NCBI GenBank assembly: GCA_050246115.1
Contig: JBFWWP010000001.1
Location: 369,655-433,654, forward strand
Source of the DNA: JBFWWP01 sp050246115
GTDB lineage: Bacteria; Planctomycetota; UBA8108; UBA1146; JAJFFE01
Length of the DNA: 64,000 nucleotides
Direction of reading: 5' to 3'
Part shown: positions 36,998-45,495 of the stretch, one piece after another
Position numbering within the stretch: position 1 is the stretch's first letter
Layout of the letters: each line of letters opens with the position of its first letter
Translations under genes and position numbers: made by a program
Notes under the pieces: generated by a model
Database searches by the model: none
The model's input: only the letters and a program-made list of their open reading frames with translations
Told to the model about the DNA's origin: nothing

Positions 36998-39925
36998 ATG
37001 CGCAGGGTGTTCATCAGCTTTGCCGAGGAAGATTGTGCCCTCGCCGGAGACATCGCGGGGCAGCTCCGTAGCCGTGGACACGACGTCTTCGTCTACGACG
37101 AGCAGCGCGCGGGGTCCCGTTTCGCTTCCGTGCTGGAGACGCAGATCCGGGACCGGTGCGACGTACTCGTGGTGGTTTGCACCGAAGATTCGCGCAACAG
37201 CGAGTGGGTCGAGTGCGAGATCCTGTGTGCGCTTGGTGAACGAGTCCCCGTGTTTCCTCTCCTTGCAGTGAGCGGGATGGAGCCGTTCTTTCGGCTGCTC
37301 AATCGCGACCACATCCTGTTCCACTCCGAAGCCCGAGTTCTGGGCTACCAGCGGCTCCTTCGGTCCGTGGAAGAGACGCCGGCTCGCGCGGACCGTCCGA
37401 AGGGCAGCGCCCGGGAGATCGAAGATGCGTATCTGTATGGTCTTCTCTACGAAGAACTCCGGGAGACCCAGCTCTATGTTCCACTGGAAGGCGCGCGGCA
37501 CCGGGCACGCCGTTCCCTCCGGCTGGTCCAGGCTCGCCCCGAATTCCAATTGCTCCCGGCACTCCTTCCGCTTCCGGGCCAAGCCTCGACCGAAGAGCTC
37601 GCTCGCTACGACGATGTGACCTGCGCCGTCGCCGAGAACCCGCGCGCCGTGATCCTCGGCGAGCCCGGCGCAGGCAAGACGACCACCTTGCTCCGCATCG
37701 CGAGGGAGTTGACCGACGAGCGGTTCGTCGATCCCCAGGCGCCACTTCCACTCTTCGCTCGATTGGGCAGTTGGGAGGGGCCCGAGGGACTGATCGACTT
37801 CCTACTCGGCCGGGTGGGCGAGTTCGCCCCGCGGCTCACGGAACTCGCGCTCGCGGGCGGTGTCTACTACATCCTGGATGGGTTGAACGAGCTTCCCGTC
37901 GCGGAGCGCGTCGGCAAGGCGCGTCAGGTCCGCGCCCTCATCACGGATCCCCGCCGGGAGTGGGCGCAGTGGAAGCGCTCGACCGGGCGTTCGACCCCGA
38001 GCGTCGTTCTCCCGGGTTCGATCGACCTGCCGCCCACCCTCCTCAGTTGTCGGGAGGGGGACTACGGCGCACTCGACCAAGGACTCGACCGCATCATCAT
38101 CCGACCGCTCGATCCACCGCGGATCCTGGAGTTCTCCCGACGCACCCTTGCCGAGGTCATGGTCTCGGAAGGCGAGTTGGCGGACGACCCCGGCGAGGTC
38201 TTCTTTTGGAAGCTGTCGGGTGGCGATCCCGCGCGTTCGCTCTGGGAGGATTGGGAGCGTGCCGGCGGGGACTTGAGTGATTTCTTCGCGTCCAAGGCTC
38301 CACCTGAAGGTCAAGCGTGGACCTGGCGCAGAAAGACCGAGTGGGAACAGACGATTCGAGGTCGAGGCCGCCGTAGCCTCATGGGGTTGGCGGAGAACCC
38401 GTACCTTCTCGTCATGCTCCTCCAGGTCTACGCGAGCCATGGCACCCTGCCTCCGAACCGAGGCCAGCTCATGCGGAGCTTCGTTCTCATTCTCTTGGCA
38501 CGGGAGCAACTCGCAGATCGTTCGACGGGCGCATTGACGGAAGAGGGGCAGGCGCTGTTCTACGCGGTGCTCCAGACTGCCCAGGCATTTCAGGATCTGC
38601 GCGAAGGAGCGAGCCGCGAGGCTGTCACGATGCTCCCGCTCCCTCGGATTCCCGTGGCGCTCACCGCGGAGCTGCGAAGGCGAGCCACGAGCGCCAGCCT
38701 CATCCAGGTCGACGGAGCCGAGCTTCGCTTTCGGCACCAGCTCCTCCAGGAGTACTTCGCGTCGGAGGCGCTCCTTCGCAGCGTTGCGGAGGGACGGCAA
38801 GCCACGGACCTGTGGCCCGTCGCGACGTGGTGGGAGAGAACCAACTGGGAGGAGGTCGCGCCCCTCGCGGCCGGTCTCGCCGATTCCGTTCCCGCCGAGC
38901 AACCCGTCGGCACCGATCCCTTCCTGGAATGGCTGGCATCCGCGAATCCGGAAGTCGCTGCGCAGAGCGCGCTCGCGAGCGGTGTATCAACGAGCGATGC
39001 TCTCTTGGGGTCGTGGGGGTCGCGGTGGGCGACAAGGCTCGGCGACAACGTGCGTGAACCCCAGCCGGAGGCGCGCGCTGCGGTGGGCCGCGCGATCGGC
39101 CTCCTCCGAACGAGCGACGGGACCCTGTTGGACGATCGCCCCGGCGTGGGGACGCGCCGGCTGAGTGGGGACGTCTGCGTGCCGGACATCGCATGGGTTC
39201 AGGTGGCAGGCGCCCGATTCCGGTGTCAGGAGAAGCCGGACGCCAGTCCTACCTTCATTCCTAACTTCTGGCTCTCACGGTATCCGATCACCAACGCCCA
39301 GTTCCAAGCGTTCGTCGAAGACGACACCGGTTGGACGAACCCGGACTGGTGGGAGGGCCTCGAGCACCCGGCCGGTCCGACGCAGGCGATGTGGACGATC
39401 CCGAATCACCCGCGCGAAACGGTGTCGTGGTTCGAAGCCGTAGCCTTCACGCGTTGGCTCGATCGTCGCCTTCGGGTGCTGGGCAAGCTCCCCGCAGGAT
39501 CGGGATTCGTCGTTCGACTCCCGACGGAGGAGGAGTGGGAGTTGGCCGCGTCAGGCACGGAGCACCGCGAGTACCCCTGGGGCAAGGTGTACCAGGCGGG
39601 CCGCGCGAACATTGACGAGGTGAGTCGAGTACTCGGCGATGAGTACCGGGTCGGAATCCACGCGCTGGGACGCACGAGCGCTGTCGGATGCTACCCATCG
39701 GGGGCGACGCCCGCAGGAGTCCAGGAGATGGCCGGAAACGTTTGGGAGTGGACAGCGAGCCCCTGGGAGCACGGCAGCGTTTGGCGCGTGGTGCGCGGTG
39801 GCTCCTGGTCCAATCCAGCGTTCGTCGCGCGGGCGGCCTACCGCAGCTTCGCCCACCCCGAGTCTCGCAGCGGCGATCTCGGTTTCCGGGTGTGTTGCGG
39901 TTCCCCCATCTCCCAGGACCCCTGA
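36998..39925 (+). CDS. TIR-NACHT-FGE receptor-like protein, DGR-1 target 1
   Basis: 975 residues. The TIR domain (residues 1-120) starts MRRVFISFAEEDCALAGDIA and has a catalytic-type Glu in SEWVECEI. A NACHT-type STAND NTPase follows: P-loop GEPGAGKT (221-228) and Walker B ILDGLNELP with Asp at 294. A helical region leads to a formylglycine-generating-enzyme-like (FGE-sulfatase, C-type lectin fold) domain from about residue 734. Its last 45 residues (929-972) are variable repeat VR1. The likely scheme is that the diversified FGE surface senses a ligand, NACHT oligomerises, and TIR cleaves NAD or signals. GAGAGG lies eight bases before the ATG. Confidence 0.93.
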   Translation: MRRVFISFAEEDCALAGDIAGQLRSRGHDVFVYDEQRAGSRFASVLETQIRDRCDVLVVVCTEDSRNSEWVECEILCALGERVPVFPLLAVSGMEPFFRLLNRDHILFHSEARVLGYQRLLRSVEETPARADRPKGSAREIEDAYLYGLLYEELRETQLYVPLEGARHRARRSLRLVQARPEFQLLPALLPLPGQASTEELARYDDVTCAVAENPRAVILGEPGAGKTTTLLRIARELTDERFVDPQAPLPLFARLGSWEGPEGLIDFLLGRVGEFAPRLTELALAGGVYYILDGLNELPVAERVGKARQVRALITDPRREWAQWKRSTGRSTPSVVLPGSIDLPPTLLSCREGDYGALDQGLDRIIIRPLDPPRILEFSRRTLAEVMVSEGELADDPGEVFFWKLSGGDPARSLWEDWERAGGDLSDFFASKAPPEGQAWTWRRKTEWEQTIRGRGRRSLMGLAENPYLLVMLLQVYASHGTLPPNRGQLMRSFVLILLAREQLADRSTGALTEEGQALFYAVLQTAQAFQDLREGASREAVTMLPLPRIPVALTAELRRRATSASLIQVDGAELRFRHQLLQEYFASEALLRSVAEGRQATDLWPVATWWERTNWEEVAPLAAGLADSVPAEQPVGTDPFLEWLASANPEVAAQSALASGVSTSDALLGSWGSRWATRLGDNVREPQPEARAAVGRAIGLLRTSDGTLLDDRPGVGTRRLSGDVCVPDIAWVQVAGARFRCQEKPDASPTFIPNFWLSRYPITNAQFQAFVEDDTGWTNPDWWEGLEHPAGPTQAMWTIPNHPRETVSWFEAVAFTRWLDRRLRVLGKLPAGSGFVVRLPTEEEWELAASGTEHREYPWGKVYQAGRANIDEVSRVLGDEYRVGIHALGRTSAVGCYPSGATPAGVQEMAGNVWEWTASPWEHGSVWRVVRGGSWSNPAFVARAAYRSFAHPESRSGDLGFRVCCGSPISQDP
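39783..39911 (+). repeat. DGR-1 variable repeat 1 (VR1)
   Basis: 129 bp at the 3' end of the TIR-NACHT-FGE gene. Compared with the template at 40039-40167 (offset 256, no gaps) I count 18 substitutions, and all fall on template adenines. Non-adenine bases are unchanged. The conserved GGSW and GFRVCCG codons frame the variable positions. Confidence 0.95.
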
Positions 39926-39930
39926 CCCCT

Positions 39931-39948
39931 GGAGCCGCGTAGCGGCGC
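39931..39948 (+). other. hairpin just beyond VR1, IMH-type flank
   Basis: The sequence GGAGCCGC-GTA-GCGGCGCC can fold with a three-base GTA loop and one mismatch, followed by TTT. A near copy follows VR2 and no such hairpin follows the template. In the Bordetella phage DGR a hairpin just downstream of the VR is needed for target recognition, so this is probably the equivalent. Confidence 0.65.
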
Positions 39949-40038
39949 CTTTCCGCTCGCGGGACCGCTTGCGCAATGTCACTCTCTGGTTCACCATCCC
40001 CTGGCCGGCGAATGCTGGTCGGGCTCGCTCGTACGTAA

Positions 40039-40167
40039 GGCGCGTGGTGCGCGGTGGCTCCTGGAACAATCCAGCGATCAACGCGCGGGCGGCCAACCGC
40101 AACAACAACCACCCCGAGAATCGCAACAACAATCTCGGTTTCCGGGTGTGTTGCGGTTCCCACATCT
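40039..40167 (+). repeat. DGR-1 template repeat (TR)
   Basis: 129-bp non-coding template between the first target and avd. Translated in the target frame it contains many Asn codons (AAC/AAT) at exactly the positions that vary in the targets, the usual sign of a DGR template. It is not part of a gene: the frame has no start. The gap 39926-40483 contains this template, the VR1 hairpin and otherwise nothing recognised. Confidence 0.95.
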
Positions 40168-40483
40168 TCGCCCTCCTTCTTCGGGCGCGATCGAATGGCG
40201 GTCGCGCGAGTCCGCGTTGCCTCGGCTGGCCCGAGGTGCTGCTGGGCTTCCGGAAACGCTCGTCGGCTACGGCTCACGGGCCGAGGCGAAGGAGCAGAGA
40301 TGGCGGAGCGCAGTCCGGTCCGAACGGGCACGGTTCCGTCGGGCGCACACTGAATCGAGGCGCTCCCTGGCGGTCCTTCGCCTGGAGCGCCTCACTCTTC
40401 GGTAGTCGTCCGCGTTCCGGCCCGGCGTTGGCTGCTGCGCCGCCACCCGCCGAGGAGTCGTCCCACCTCCGCCACCAGTCGGC

Positions 40484-40765
40484 TCACGTGCTCGATTGTC
40501 CGTCGTTGAGCCAATGCCATTGGTGGGCCAGGCGAAGGTAGACCCGCAGTTTGTCCAGGGACGCATCGGCAGATCTGAGGTGCCGCTCGCGGGTGCTTCC
40601 GCCCTGGGTCAGCGCGTCGCGGAGCTGTTCCTGAAGGTCGAGTGCCGCGCTCATCATGCGCGCCACGACCGTCCCCCGGTAGATTCGTGGGAACCTCTCG
40701 GTCTTGGGTAGAAGCCAAGTGAGCAGATCGAAGGTTCGGTGGAGGATCACGAGGTCGGTGGCCAT
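40484..40765 (-). CDS. avd: DGR accessory variability determinant, Avd family
   Basis: 93 residues, a four-helix bundle protein of the Avd type: FDLLTWLLPKTERFPR near the N-terminus and LDKLRVYLRLAHQW near the C-terminus are the family landmarks. Avd forms a pentamer that binds the reverse transcriptase and the TR RNA and is required for adenine-mutagenic cDNA synthesis. It lies between TR and RT but on the opposite strand, which is unusual. Its ATG overlaps the RT ATG within one CCATGG palindrome. Its own ribosome site is weak. Confidence 0.9.
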   Translation of the reverse strand: MATDLVILHRTFDLLTWLLPKTERFPRIYRGTVVARMMSAALDLQEQLRDALTQGGSTRERHLRSADASLDKLRVYLRLAHQWHWLNDGQSST

Positions 40766-41858
40766 GGCGAGTTCTTTCGATCAAAGGGTGCGCTTCGAGC
40801 ACGTTTGCTCTTGGTCGGGCCTGCTCGCTGCGTATCGTGCAGCGGCCCGGGGCAAGCGGAGCCGGAGAACGACCGCCGGCTTCGAGCACCGGGTCGCAGA
40901 TCGACTGCTTCAGCTTCAGAGAGAACTCCGCGATGCTCACTACAAACCCGATGCCTACGTCGACTTCGTGATTCACGACCCCAAGCGCCGCAAGATCTCA
41001 GCGGCTCCCTTTCGAGATCGTGTGGTGCACCACGCGCTGTGCGCGGTTATGGAACCCGCGTTCGAGCGACGGTTCATCGTGGACAGCTACGCGAACCGAT
41101 TGGGCAAAGGGACCCACCGTGCGGTGGATCGAATCCAGGAGTTCTGTCGCCGCTACACCTACGTTCTGCGGGTGGATATCGTCCAGCACTTCGCATCCAT
41201 CGACCACGAAGTGCTGCGGCGGACGCTGGCAGCCGTCGTCGACGATGAGCAGATGTTGTGGCTCATCGACCGGATCCTCGCGAGCGGTGACCGGATCCTC
41301 GAGGATCAGTACGACATGGTCTACTTCCCAGGCGACGACTTGTTTGCCACGACTCGGCCGCGCGGCCTCCCCATTGGGAATCTCACGCCGCAGTTCTGGT
41401 CGAACTGCTACTTGAACCCGTTCGATCACTTCGTCAAGAGGGAGCTACGCTGCCCGGCGTACCTTCGCTATGTGGACGACTTCGCTCTGTTCTCGAACTC
41501 GAAGCGCGAGCTGGCGAGTTGGCGTACCGCAGTGGTCGAGAGACTCGCGCGCTATCGCTTGGTGCTGCACGAGACGGCCGCACAGGTTCAGCCGGTTGCG
41601 CAGGGCATACCATGGCTCGGGTTCATTGTCTTTCCGACGCACCGTCGGGTGAAGGGGAGAAACGTGAGGAACTTCCGCCGCCGCTCCCAGAGTCGTTGGG
41701 AGGCACACTGCCGAGGCGAGATCAGCTTCGCCGAGTTCGACGCGACAGTCCGAGGCTGGGTGAATCACGTGCGGTTCGCCGACACGTGGGGGCTGAGGCG
41801 ATCCGTGCTCGGGAAGGCCCTTGTGAGGCGATCCAAGGAATCAGATCGTTCCGGTTGA
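40764..41858 (+). CDS. DGR-1 reverse transcriptase
   Basis: 364 residues. It has the DGR-type RT features: FRDRVVHHAL, the GLPIGNLTPQ motif (DGR form of the QGSP region) and the catalytic YVDD at 236-239. It copies the TR RNA with adenine infidelity to give cDNA that replaces the VRs. ATG 40764 begins a normal DGR-RT N-terminus (fold starts with GLLAAYRAAARGKRSR). GAGG lies about nine bases upstream. The start codon overlaps the divergent avd start. It is followed by two strong hairpins. Confidence 0.95.
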   Translation: MASSFDQRVRFEHVCSWSGLLAAYRAAARGKRSRRTTAGFEHRVADRLLQLQRELRDAHYKPDAYVDFVIHDPKRRKISAAPFRDRVVHHALCAVMEPAFERRFIVDSYANRLGKGTHRAVDRIQEFCRRYTYVLRVDIVQHFASIDHEVLRRTLAAVVDDEQMLWLIDRILASGDRILEDQYDMVYFPGDDLFATTRPRGLPIGNLTPQFWSNCYLNPFDHFVKRELRCPAYLRYVDDFALFSNSKRELASWRTAVVERLARYRLVLHETAAQVQPVAQGIPWLGFIVFPTHRRVKGRNVRNFRRRSQSRWEAHCRGEISFAEFDATVRGWVNHVRFADTWGLRRSVLGKALVRRSKESDRSG

Positions 41859-41865
41859 GCGCCGC

Positions 41866-41890
41866 GGAGGCCGCGCTACGCGCGGCCTCC
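41866..41890 (+). terminator. perfect 11-bp-stem hairpin after the RT gene
   Basis: GGAGGCCGCGC, loop TAC, then the exact complement. Eight bases after the RT stop. No T-run follows it on this strand, so termination may be rho-dependent or the structure may protect the transcript. Read from the other strand the loop is GTA, as in the VR-flanking hairpins. Confidence 0.55.
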
Positions 41891-41892
41891 CC

Positions 41893-41913
41893 AAAAGAGC
41901 CGCTACGCGGCTC
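41893..41913 (-). terminator. hairpin beyond VR2: IMH-type flank and terminator of target 2
   Basis: On the minus strand GAGCCGC-GTA-GCGGCTC is a perfect seven-base stem followed by TTTT, 13 bases after the target 2 stop. It matches the hairpin after VR1 in sequence, loop and distance. It may serve both as a DGR target-recognition structure and as an intrinsic terminator. Confidence 0.7.
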
Positions 41914-41925
41914 CAGGGATCAGGG

Positions 41926-44900
41926 CTACAGGGAGATGGGGGAACCGCAACACACCCGGAAACCGAGATTGCTGCCGCGAACCCCGGGGCGGGAGCTGCG
42001 GCGGCAGGCCGCCCGCGCGCCGAACGCCGGACCGGACCAGGAGCCACCGCGCACCACGCGCCTTCCCTCGGCGTCCGCCTCCTCGCGGCCGTCTCCAGCC
42101 AGGTAGGGATAGGGGCGGTACAAGCTGTTCGTCCACTCCCAGACGTTGCCCGCGAGATCGGCGATGGCCCCCTCTCCGTCCCGGCGAAAGATCCCGATCG
42201 GAGTGGTGGTCCGGAGATGGCTCTCGTAGGTGTTGGCGCGGCCCGGTTCGAAGATGTCACCCCAGGGGTAGACGGTTCGGCCGAAGTCCCGAGCGGCGAC
42301 CTCCCACTCGGATTCGAACGGGAGGCGAAACCGCTTGTCGGACTGGACGGACAACCACTCGGCGTATGCGCGGGCCTCGAACCACGTGATCCCGACCACC
42401 GGCACTGCGGGTGCAGAAAAGCCGGGCGTGTTCCAGAACCCGGGAAGTCGATGGCGGCCTGCCGGATACCACTCCGCGAGCACGCCATCGAACTCGTCCT
42501 CGGACAACTCCAGGAGCTGTCTGAGGTCGCTGCGTTGAAGTGGGGTCCAGCGAGGATTTTCCAACCGGGTAGGATCGGCGCGAAGCGACCTCATGAGCTC
42601 CCGGCGCTCCTCCCGGAGCGCCTCGGCCGTAGCCGCTCCCGAGCGCCAGGCCCGTGCTGCGGTCGTGGTCCACCACTGGTCGTCGTCGTATCCGCCGGAC
42701 TCCACGAACAACGCGTACTCCGCGTTCGTCACCGGGAACTGGCCGATCTCGAATGGGGCGAGCGAAACCGGAGACACCGGGCGTTCATCCCGTTCGCCGT
42801 CCTCTTCATCGCTGCCGATCCGATAGTCCCCTCCGCGAATCGGCACCAGGGGCGGAAGCAAGTAGTCGCCGAATGCCCCCGTGCGCCGCTCGAATCGTGG
42901 ATCCCCGAGTTCGCCGAGGGCGAGGCCGGCAGCAATGCGAGCGCGGAGGTCCGCCGCGGTTGCTTGGCTCCGGGCGACCAGTTGAACCGCGATCGTTCGG
43001 ACCCCCTCCGCGTCGAGGCGCTCTCGAGTTTCCAGGGATGCGGCTGCGCGGCCCGCGAGGGGTAGGTTGACCTCGGCCAGACCTAGGACGAAGGCGCGGA
43101 CGTCCCTGGCCATGGGCGCAGCGAGGATCATCGTCTCCTCCCACCCCGTGGGGCCAAGGCCCGGGAGTGGCTCGTGTTCTTCGAGCTGCGCGATGGTCGC
43201 GGCGAGCGACTCGGGGACTTCGCTCGCGCGCCAGGGGCTCCGTGCGAGCTCCGGATCCGGCTCTGCGGCGAGTGCCCTGGCGGCGAAGAACTCCTGGAAG
43301 AGCTGGTGGACGAACCTGACCTCTCGACGCCTTGTTCCCTCGAGCACGATGCCGAGATCCTTGGTGAGGCGGATCGCGGCGGCGCCGATCACCGGGGCCG
43401 AGTTCAGGGCCCTCGCCAGGTCGTCTGAGTCGAACGACAAGTGCGAACCGGCGCCGCCGCGTCGCTGCTGTTCCAGGGCAAAGTGGGCGAGTTGCTTGAA
43501 GAAGGGACCTTGGTCCGGGAGCTCGAACTTCTCGAGTTCCCCGCGAGTTAGCTCCGCGATGTCGCTCTCGTGAAACAACTCGCCAGCAGACACACGCGGA
43601 TTCCCCCCCTCGAGCTCCCGGTGCAGCGCCTCGCGGAGGAACCCACAGAAGAGCCCGGCCCGCCCCCGCGGGACGGACCGAGATCGCGTTGCCTGCTCGG
43701 CGAGGAGCCGAAGGTAGAACGGAGCGCGGAGCGAGTCCCGAAGCTTCGCGTCCAGGCGCAACTGCTTCCAAAGGTCTTCCCTTTGCTCGGGGCAGTAGCA
43801 CCTCAGGAACTCGAACATGGTGTCATCGTCGAGAGGTTCGACCCTCACCTGCGGTACGGGATGTTCTCGAGTCGATAGGGGAGCGCTGTAGTCGTGCTCG
43901 CGACAGGTGAGGATGGCGCGATTCCCCGGCCACCGTGTCGCGAGGTCCTTCAGGAAGTCGGCCCACAGTCGTACCCGCGTTCCGTAGTCGCTTTCTCCCG
44001 AATGGGGGAGTTCGTTCACACCGTCGAGCAGGAGGAGCACCCGCTGGTGCTCGAGCTGCCCCCGCAGCCCCGGAAGCTTCGGGAGCAGCTCGCCCCATTG
44101 CGCTTCGAGCCACTCGAGCGGCGCGGGCGAGCCGACACGGTACCGACCCAGATCGACGAGGAAGGTGAGGGTCCCGGCTTGGTCGGGTGGGGAACCGGGC
44201 GTTCGTGGCAGCCCGGTGTCGGGCCCGCAGCACGGCCCCCAGCCCCGAACCTGATCGACCGCGATCTCGAGTTCGAGCCGCCGGAGGAGTGTGGTCTTTC
44301 CCGCACCGGGAGGTGCGAGCACGACCACCGCTCCCTCGCTGCGATCGGCGAGAACCGCCCGCAAGTCGGGGTAGGAACGCCGTTCCTGTTCCTCGCGGGC
44401 CTTCGCTTGCAGGGTCAGTTTCACGAAGCGCTCGTCTAGCTCATGGTCGGGGCCAGACCACAGCGCGACTCGACCGACCCAGTACTCCCCCCACGTCTTG
44501 GCGTGCCGCGCCCCGTTGATCACTTGTCGAAGCGTCTCATCGTGCATGGAGAACGGCGTCTCCTCGGCCCGCTGGATGTGGGCTCTCAGTTGGGTCAGGG
44601 CTTCGTCGGTACCCGTCGGCGGGACGTCCCGATGGGTGCGTACTCGCACCTGGACCTGGGCGGCGAGGTGAGTCCGAAGGTGCCGATCGAACTGCGTCGC
44701 GAAGTCGTCGGCCGAGCCGTACTCGTTGACTCCGACGTCGAAGGAAGCACCGCCGCGTGAGCGGAACTTCGCGAAGAAGCGCTCCAACTGCTTGGTTTGC
44801 TCGGCAGTGGGTTTGGCTCGCTGGGGATCGCGAGTCGCGCGATACACGACGACCTCCGGTTTGGCGCGAGAGCTGTCCCTCTGTGCCTGCGAGCGACCGC

Positions 44901-45264
44901 GAAGCGCCTCTTCGAACTCCCACTCCGTTCCCGTGTAGGGTTCCCCGTCCCGGCGGAATTCCCCCTCGACGTTCTCGGGAAGCGGGCTCCCGAGACGTGA
45001 CCACAGGATCACGACGACCAGGTCACAGGCAGAGGGTCGCGGAAGGTTCGTGGCGAGGAGAACCTGTGGTTGGTCGTGCGCGGTGAGCCAAACGTCGTCC
45101 CAGTCGAGGACTTCGATTCGGAAGCAGTGGGTCAGGAGCCGTTCCTCGTTGACCCGCTCGAGGATCTGACGTGCGCGTTCGCGCTCTTCGCCTACGTCTC
45201 CGGGCGACGAGAGGAAAACACGAAACGGTCGCCCCTCAGGCTCGTTCGAATGCTCTCGACTCAT
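41926..45264 (-). CDS. DUF4062-NACHT-FGE receptor-like protein, DGR-1 target 2
   Basis: 1112 residues. The N-terminal domain starts FRVFLSSPGDVGEERERARQ, the DUF4062 signature, a TIR-like alpha/beta effector-type domain. A NACHT STAND NTPase follows (P-loop APPGAGKT, 317-324; Walker B LLLLDGVNELP), then a helical region. The FGE-sulfatase domain ends in VR2 (about 1068-1110). The layout parallels the TIR-NACHT-FGE protein, but with a different effector. It is convergent with the RT gene and only 67 bp from it. Confidence 0.93.
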   Translation of the reverse strand: MSREHSNEPEGRPFRVFLSSPGDVGEERERARQILERVNEERLLTHCFRIEVLDWDDVWLTAHDQPQVLLATNLPRPSACDLVVVILWSRLGSPLPENVEGEFRRDGEPYTGTEWEFEEALRGRSQAQRDSSRAKPEVVVYRATRDPQRAKPTAEQTKQLERFFAKFRSRGGASFDVGVNEYGSADDFATQFDRHLRTHLAAQVQVRVRTHRDVPPTGTDEALTQLRAHIQRAEETPFSMHDETLRQVINGARHAKTWGEYWVGRVALWSGPDHELDERFVKLTLQAKAREEQERRSYPDLRAVLADRSEGAVVVLAPPGAGKTTLLRRLELEIAVDQVRGWGPCCGPDTGLPRTPGSPPDQAGTLTFLVDLGRYRVGSPAPLEWLEAQWGELLPKLPGLRGQLEHQRVLLLLDGVNELPHSGESDYGTRVRLWADFLKDLATRWPGNRAILTCREHDYSAPLSTREHPVPQVRVEPLDDDTMFEFLRCYCPEQREDLWKQLRLDAKLRDSLRAPFYLRLLAEQATRSRSVPRGRAGLFCGFLREALHRELEGGNPRVSAGELFHESDIAELTRGELEKFELPDQGPFFKQLAHFALEQQRRGGAGSHLSFDSDDLARALNSAPVIGAAAIRLTKDLGIVLEGTRRREVRFVHQLFQEFFAARALAAEPDPELARSPWRASEVPESLAATIAQLEEHEPLPGLGPTGWEETMILAAPMARDVRAFVLGLAEVNLPLAGRAAASLETRERLDAEGVRTIAVQLVARSQATAADLRARIAAGLALGELGDPRFERRTGAFGDYLLPPLVPIRGGDYRIGSDEEDGERDERPVSPVSLAPFEIGQFPVTNAEYALFVESGGYDDDQWWTTTAARAWRSGAATAEALREERRELMRSLRADPTRLENPRWTPLQRSDLRQLLELSEDEFDGVLAEWYPAGRHRLPGFWNTPGFSAPAVPVVGITWFEARAYAEWLSVQSDKRFRLPFESEWEVAARDFGRTVYPWGDIFEPGRANTYESHLRTTTPIGIFRRDGEGAIADLAGNVWEWTNSLYRPYPYLAGDGREEADAEGRRVVRGGSWSGPAFGARAACRRSSRPGVRGSNLGFRVCCGSPISL
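41934..42062 (-). repeat. DGR-1 variable repeat 2 (VR2)
   Basis: 129 bp at the 3' end of the DUF4062-NACHT-FGE gene on the minus strand. Compared with the template I count 23 substitutions with no gaps, and all of them fall on template adenines. It is therefore diversified by the same template as VR1, although the gene runs in the opposite direction. Confidence 0.95.
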
Positions 45265-45410
45265 CGACTCATCCGTTCAAGAGAACTCAGAGAGAGGAGA
45301 ACAGTAGACGGTACGCGCCAGGGCGCAGAGCTCGCGGCGTACGCATGTGGTCGTGGGTTCGCCCCACACCGCTCTCGAAGACCTGGCCGAGTTCTTGGCG
45401 AGAGCTCCGT

Positions 45411-45443
45411 GCGTTCTTGGCGAACTTGGTGCCCTTTGCGCGA
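45411..45443. repeat. 33-bp intergenic repeat, copy 2
   Basis: Counterpart of 36867-36899, in the gap between the two leftward genes (45265-45495). Matching positions include CTTGG.GA.CTTGGT and GCGCGA. No gene is seen in this gap. Confidence 0.55.
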
Positions 45444-45495
45444 ACCTTTTCCCTCTTCTCTCCTCTTTTCTTCTCCTCGAGCGCCTCGCTCCTGC

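Noticed and set aside
40039..40167. Template repeat considered as a remnant of a duplicated FGE gene
   Set aside because: Differences from both VRs fall only on adenines and there is no upstream FGE sequence, so it is a template rather than a decayed copy.
40764..41858. RT considered as a group II intron or retron RT
   Set aside because: No intron maturase domain or ribozyme domain is visible, and the adjacent adenine-variable repeats plus Avd identify a DGR.
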